Assembly: GCA_016617855.1 (NCBI GenBank)
Contig: JAECUM010001104.1
Coordinates: 1 to 64,000 of the forward strand
DNA: 64,000 nt
Reading direction: 5' to 3'
DNA from: Megalonaias nervosa
Lineage: Eukaryota > Mollusca > Bivalvia > Unionida > Unionidae
The notes beneath the pieces were generated by a model that made no database searches, was not told where the DNA came from, and was given only the letters and a program-made list of their open reading frames with translations. Below are positions 58,315 to 64,000 of this stretch, in pieces. The stretch's first letter is position 1; each line of letters opens with the position of its first letter. The position numbers and the translations under genes were made by a program.

Positions 58315-59392
58315 GCATGTTTATATAAATAATGTTCTGTCTGAACCTAGAACAATTAGATATGGAGTACCACAAGGCTCAATTCTAGGTCCATTACTAT
58401 TTATTTATTAATGACCTACCACTTTTACTAAGGGACTCAATATCATCTACAGATCTCTATGCAGATGACACAACATTGTCAGACATCCAAAACACAAAGC
58501 ATTAACTTGAAATTTCTTTACAGAATGCCCTAAACAAACTGGACAACTGGTGCACGTGCAATGGCATGGTGGTAAATACCGGGAAAACTAAAATATTACC
58601 TATCTCAACACAGCAAAAAAGGACAAATCTTGATAGTGATGAACTATGTCTGACATAGAAGGATAAAAAGTTGCAAATGGTCTGTCATGATAGACTACTT
58701 GGTGTTGTGGTAGATAATAGCCTATCATGGACTGAACATATCAAATATATCACTAAAAAAGTCAATTCAAGTTTATGGCTTCTCAGTAGGATAAGACATT
58801 TTCTCCCTGAAAGGCACAGAATACTATTTTATAACAGTTACATACAACCCTATTTAGACTATTGTAATAGAGTATGGGGTAATTCAAATGATAAACACAT
58901 AGCAAAGCTGGCACATCTTCAAAAAAGAACATTTGGCTAATATCAATCCAGAAAGAAAGCAAGGAAAATTTTTAGTTTTAAGTTAAAAATATTACCTATT
59001 AAAGACTGAATCCGTTTGAGAAAAGCCAAATTAATGTACAGGATATCCAATAATAGTGCTCCTGAATATTTACAATCACTATTCCAGTACAGGCTACCTG
59101 GCAATACCTGTAATCCATGTCTACCAAACAGTATAAAATTGCCAAACCAAATAAGGTTTAAAAAGTTTCCAATACTCTGGAACTTTGCTCTGAAATAGTG
59201 TTCCTGTTGAGATTAGAAATGCTCACTCTATTTCCTTCTTCCAAACCCAATATATCCAGTGGCTTCAGAGATGCAGCTAAAATAAATGAATTCCTTTTTT
59301 ATGTGGTCCTGAAGGTAGATTAGTTCTTAGCTAACTGTGTTACCCTCTTTAAATAAAGTCATGATTATTATTTATTATAATACAATATAGAC
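58315..59392 (+). mobile_element. Non-LTR retrotransposon (CR1/Jockey group), copy 2, 5' truncated
   Basis: Begins inside the RT domain (AATTAGATATGGAGTACCAC, giving IRYGVPQGSILG), with a catalytic LYADDTTLSDI at about 58457-58485. The C-terminal part 58671-58940 reads VCHDRLLGVVVDNSLSW, WLLSRIRHFLPERHRILFYN and SYIQPYLDYCNRVWGN. A further piece at 59016-59198 has KLMYRISNNSAPEYLQS and NSIKLPNQIRFKKFP. The 3' UTR ends AATAAAGTCATGATTATTA. It aligns with the minus-strand copy 1 over its whole length. Frameshifts (about 58410, 58940) make it non-functional. Confidence 0.85.
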
Positions 59393-60595
59393 CATTGGTA
59401 CAATAGTACAAAGCTTGTTGCTTCTCGCTCTTTTCTAATACTCATTTTAAGACCATAGAGTGGTAATTGTCTTTACAAATAATGTACTCATAAAGAAGTT
59501 GCCTCCCTCCTGGAATTTATAATTAAAACGCATCCCTTTATAAAAACTCCATTTTTAACTTTTGTGATAAAATCTTGGAGAAATCACTAAGAAACAATAC
59601 TGTGCTCGAATTCCCTGGTTTTTTAACTTCAGTGAACCAGGTCAAATAAAAAAAAATTTCTTTACAATATTTCAAACATAGATGTGTTCCAACCTGTAGC
59701 ACAAGTAATAATTAATGCTAGGCAATAACATAGAAGATTATGTGTCAATCACAACAATAAAGTACTGAGAAAGTGAAAGTTTTCATGATAACTGCACAAA
59801 ATTTACCCATATTTATAAAGTGCTGGGTTATAATTTGAGATCAAATTTTGAATGCTGACTGAATTTTAGTCTTACTAAGTATATCTGAGTTATAAACTTT
59901 TTCCATTCTCCATTAAAATGAGAACATTTCAACAAAAATTGAAATTCAGTAGCAATTTCATTCATACCAGAAGGACTCAACTGCTACAGTATTATTAAAA
60001 TCACCACCCTCAATATATAAATAGGAAGTCTGCAGGGTTGAAATTTAGAGTATATGAACTTTTGACCCTATAGTAATGTGCCTACTACCAGGACAAATGG
60101 CCTTGAAGTACTGAAGGTTGCATGAAATCTGTCCTAAGTGACTACATGCAGTCTGACTAATGTTAAATTATTAATGTACAGGCTGGTGCATATTCATCAC
60201 TCAGTATGTAGTTTCATTAGATGTGACTGACAAATTTTGATACAACTAAATTATTGAATGAAAATACCTGATATCTGAATTTTATTCCCCATAACCACAG
60301 AACTCCTGCATTAATATATACTTTGTTTTACATAAAAGAGCTGTTTATTTCTCCAACACTCACCATGCTTGATAATACCATCCTACCCACTCCCTCATGT
60401 CCATGTTTTATGTTAACATAATTTAATACCTTTTTATATTTGGAAAGTTATTGTCTGAGACAAAGGCCAAACAAAAAAATATGTGTTTCCAGTTGGTTGA
60501 CCATCCTTGTTTCTCATTGGAAACCCCAGCACTTTTTTCACCCATGGTCCCCCCCCCACCAAATTTTTACAAAAAAATCACATTAGTTATACGTT

Positions 60596-60597
60596 TA

Positions 60598-60643
<46 letters not shown>
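60596..60643. repeat. AAT microsatellite
   Basis: About 15 AAT units. Confidence 0.95.
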
Positions 60644-60644
<1 letters not shown>

Positions 60645-61044
60645 GAATAAAATGACCAAGCTATCCTAATTTTAAAACCAGTACGACAGGAAACATTTTT
60701 CTTTTGGCCTAACAGCTCTGGGCTTATAATTGGAGAAATATTATTATTACATATGAATAAATACCATCCTGTATATAAAAACCACACATATTAAAACAGC
60801 CAATTGTAATGAACTAGATGATCAGGACATTCTCTCTATGCTCATTATATCAATGTATGACAAAGTGTAACCAAGTCTTGAAAGGTGAATTTGATTTTTG
60901 TCACCCTCAATTTATGGAGACTTGTTGGGTCTTGTTCAACCAGTACAGCTGAAAACAAGCACAGATACCTATACAATAATAATAATGGTACAATATTCAT
61001 CTTCATGCCATAAGGCACTCATTCAGAAGTTACCTCCAACATGC

Positions 61045-61190
61045 TCACCATACATGTGAATGGACAGAACATGCTTTCTGTTCCTAGTACTGTATATATG
61101 TGAATGGTCAGAACATGCTTTCTGTTTGTAGTATACATGTGAATGGACAGAACATGCTTTCTGTTTGTAGTATACATATGAATGGACGGG
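61045..61190. repeat. Three-unit tandem repeat, about 50 bp
   Basis: CATGTGAATGGACAGAACAT and GCTTTCTGTTTGTAGTAT recur. Confidence 0.85.
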
Positions 61191-61724
61191 GCATGCATGG
61201 ATACAACATCAGGGCATCATGCTTTACATGTGATGCCACAGTTAAAAATGCTGATCAAGGTCATTACCTTTGAATGAACTAATGCTATAGTGAATGTTAC
61301 ACTAAGATTATTTATTGTGGGGTTATGAACTATTTTTTAAGATTAAAACATGAGCATAAAAACAACACACAAAAAATGTGCTTCAAAATCATTATGGAAC
61401 AATTATTGAATGAAAAATGTACACTGCCTGTATTTTTTAAAACACTTGTTAAAGTTTTGCTACCTTTCATCCCAATGTACAGATAGGGAGCTAATTTTGT
61501 ATACAGGTTTAAGTCCATTCAAAACTTGGAAACATAACTTTTACATGTTAATTTTGTGAAAATATTTTATTTTTATTTAGTTTATATCAATAACAATCAA
61601 AGAATTAATATATCATAATAATTATAACAATAGTATGACTTCAATCCTATAAAAATTAACATTTGCATGCAGAATACTTGTCTTTATGCCAGTGTCTCTA
61701 TGTCTGAGCTCAGTATGTGTGCAT

Positions 61725-62035
61725 GTGATTTGGATTTTTAACATAGCTTCAACAAATTTTCAGTCATACTGCTACCATTGCTGCACTGTGGCAGTTTATA
61801 GTGATGTCTTGCACTGGGGCATCATGCTGCAGACATGCAGCATGATGTCCACCCCAGTCACATTATCCTGATGCCAGGCTGACCAGTCCTAACACTAACT
61901 TCCTAATGCTGAGCACCTAGTGAGGCCACTGCTAGTACCATTTTTATAAGTCTTTGGTATGTCTCGGCCAGGGTTCAAATCTGCGACCTCCCGCATCTGA
62001 GACAGATGCTCAAATCACTAGGCCACCTGAAGTGG
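61725..62035 (-). repeat. tRNA-headed SINE, copy 2
   Basis: The minus-strand head carries box A GGCCTAGTGATTTGAGCATC and box B CAGATTTGAACCC. The body matches 44600-44915 over roughly 280 bp. Confidence 0.75.
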
Positions 62036-62069
62036 TTATGTATGACCTAACTGCAACATTTAGTGTTTG

Positions 62070-62265
62070 AAGAAAATGGATCCTCTCTGACAAACAAATG
62101 AAATACGCCCTAACAAAAAACAGATCCACTCTGATAAACAAATGAAATATGCTCTAACAAAAGACGGGTCCACTCTGACAAACGACAGATCCACTGTGAC
62201 AAATACATGAGATCCACTCTGACAAAAAAACCCACTCTGACAAAAAGCAGATCCACTCTAACAAG
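62070..62265. repeat. Short interspersed tandem motif
   Basis: GATCCACTCTGACAAA and AAACAAATGAAATA recur about seven times with irregular spacing. Confidence 0.75.
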
Positions 62266-64000
62266 TAAATACCCAGATATAAATGGTCACTACTTTATTG
62301 TCTTAGGTACACATTACACTCCATTAATAAAAACTGCTTGTACTAAAATTATAGGCAAAAACATGCTTCAACATTGGATAATAATTTCTTTTAAAAATGG
62401 AAGATCCAGGCAAGATGTTGCCTTAAACAATGTTTTGTGGAAACTTTTCCACACACTCCAAATGCACTAATGTGGAAGATATTATGTTCATTCTTTTCCT
62501 GTCGGAACTCTGCTTTTATTAACACTCTGACCAATTGTTTAAATTGGCCAATATTTAAGGCTAATAACGAAATGCCTAAAATGCTCCAAACACCGGTGAC
62601 ATGGGATGTTGAGATTTGCCTTGATATATATCATAAATTTCTAATGAAGGAAGGTAGCATGCGAGTTATCCAGACTGGTTGTTGAATTAGACTTTACATT
62701 TTTATTAACTGCCTTGAATAATGTACAGCTTATGTATTCTTCTGAGTGAAACTGTATAGCCCCTTTCGGAAACCTCATTGTCTGCCCTTTCTTTCTTAAC
62801 TCTTTAGTGTATGGAGGTTGTGCTAGAAGCATTTCCAGTAGGTATTGCCACTAGTCGACATTCACTGATTGCAAAACAGAATGAAATGAATGAAATTATA
62901 TTTCTTGCCATTGGCAAACTTTTCAATTAAACACCCTAAATAAATGCAGGATAAAGTAATTAATGGATAATTGTTCGGCACAATGGATACAATCATATAT
63001 CAAAGCGTATGTGTATAGCCCATGTAGATACTTGTAACTGAATTTTTTTTTTAATGTAGAAGAAGATAATTTAGGAATAATAAATTAGTGAACACACAGT
63101 TCCTTCACAAATCAACAACAATAACAACACAAACATATAAAAACAAAAAACGAATTATAATTAAACTGAATTTTTAAAGTAGCATTTTATTTAAGGAAGT
63201 CAATTATGAACCTTCATTCATGATTATGTTCTATATTATGTGTAATGCTTAGAATATGCATCTGATGATAAAATCCTTGTCAACATTCATTAATTAAAAA
63301 AAAACACAAATAAAATAAATAATTTCCACTGCGTACTTTGTTTCCTAAAGCTTTTTTACTATCAATAATTCAGCCATGAACATTATTTAATGTGACCGTT
63401 TCTATCTGCATACGACGTCTGCATACTTTCTCAAAAGGGCATGTTTCATACAATTTATTTCGGCAGTTTTGAAAATTAATTATATTTTCTGTTGTGCAAT
63501 TCAAACAGATATGTATGCATCTGATGATTAAAAACATTTTTCAATGAAAAAAAACAAAAAAACAAACAACAATAAGTTCCATTGCTTATTTTATTTCCAT
63601 TGTGTTCCATTTTCCATTGCGTATTTTAGTCACACCAATCTATAATCCACTGATCACGTTCCACAACAGCTAGACTGTTTATCAAAGTTCATTTACAAAC
63701 AATGAACTGTATACTGTTTTATTTGTATGCACAGCTACGTCCGTCGGCTGTTAAGCTATTGGCCTTTGAATTGCATGCCCCCCCACACACACATCGAAAT
63801 TGTTTAAAGGCTTTTATGTGTTTCTGTATCCCCCATGGTGAAGGTGTTCATTTTTCTGTAACAAATCCAAAAGAATTTGGAAGAAAAAAGTATTTATTAT
63901 TCTTCTTCTGCGGTTTCTCTTTGCTATTTGTATTTTGTTTTATGGTGCGTCGTACTCACAACTCCCTGGAGCTGGTCCCTTTGTTTTCCTTCGTAGTATA

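Larger units (their letters stand above)
59393..64000. other. No gene seen; short repeats and a SINE
   Basis: An AAT microsatellite lies at 60596-60643, a 52-bp three-unit repeat at 61045-61190 (GAATGGACAGAACATGCTTT core), the SINE at 61725-62035 and a short GATCCACTCTGACAAA repeat at 62070-62265. From 62270 to 64000 no feature was recognised. The missing SLC25A1 first exon was looked for here and not found. Confidence 0.45.

Noticed and set aside
1..64000. CRISPR-like arrays among the regular repeats
   Set aside because: Units are directly adjacent without unique spacers of constant length, no cas genes are present, and the host is a eukaryote.

Overview
This is AT-rich, intron- and repeat-dominated animal nuclear DNA. 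One conserved gene is clearly present: the mitochondrial tricarboxylate (citrate) carrier SLC25A1, on the minus strand. Six spliced exons at 8369-8483, 9651-9724, 13818-14038, 20691-20828, 23563-23648 and 37275-37485 join in one uninterrupted reading frame of 281 codons including the stop. Every junction has a GT donor and AG acceptor. Only the N-terminal exon (about 30-35 residues) is missing; it lies either undetected in 37.5-64 kb or beyond the right edge. The style of the repeats (many minisatellites, tRNA-headed SINEs, non-LTR elements with ATT tails, short inverted-repeat elements) and the protein itself suggest a lophotrochozoan, most likely a mollusc. That assignment is an inference. 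Layout: 1-2460 is a decayed piece of a Maverick/Polinton-type element on the minus strand. It holds a broken major capsid (double jelly-roll) gene, two tandem copies of a small basic alanine-rich virion-type protein gene, and between them a truncated start of a cysteine protease gene. 2.5-8.3 kb is minisatellites and a hAT-like non-autonomous element. 8.37-37.5 kb is the SLC25A1 gene, with introns of about 1.2, 4.1, 6.7, 2.7 and 13.6 kb full of repeats: hairpin MITEs, a second hAT-like element with a zinc-finger relic, SINEs, LINE fragments and at least eight minisatellites. 37.5-64 kb is upstream or first-intron sequence with more minisatellites, a third and longer LINE copy (47.17-49.88 kb), a solo-LTR-like 1.6 kb insertion with a 5-bp target duplication, and another LINE fragment (58.3-59.4 kb). 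No rRNA, canonical tRNA, CRISPR or bacterial-type operon was seen. The window works as one metabolic gene embedded in repeats: SLC25A1 exports citrate from the mitochondrial matrix, and nearly everything else is transposon-derived or tandem repeat. I did not find a clear new functional system. The most informative structures are the duplicated Polinton capsid locus, nested insertions dated by the minisatellites they interrupt, a MITE whose inner arm has been tandemly amplified, and repeat units carrying nuclear-receptor-like half-sites.
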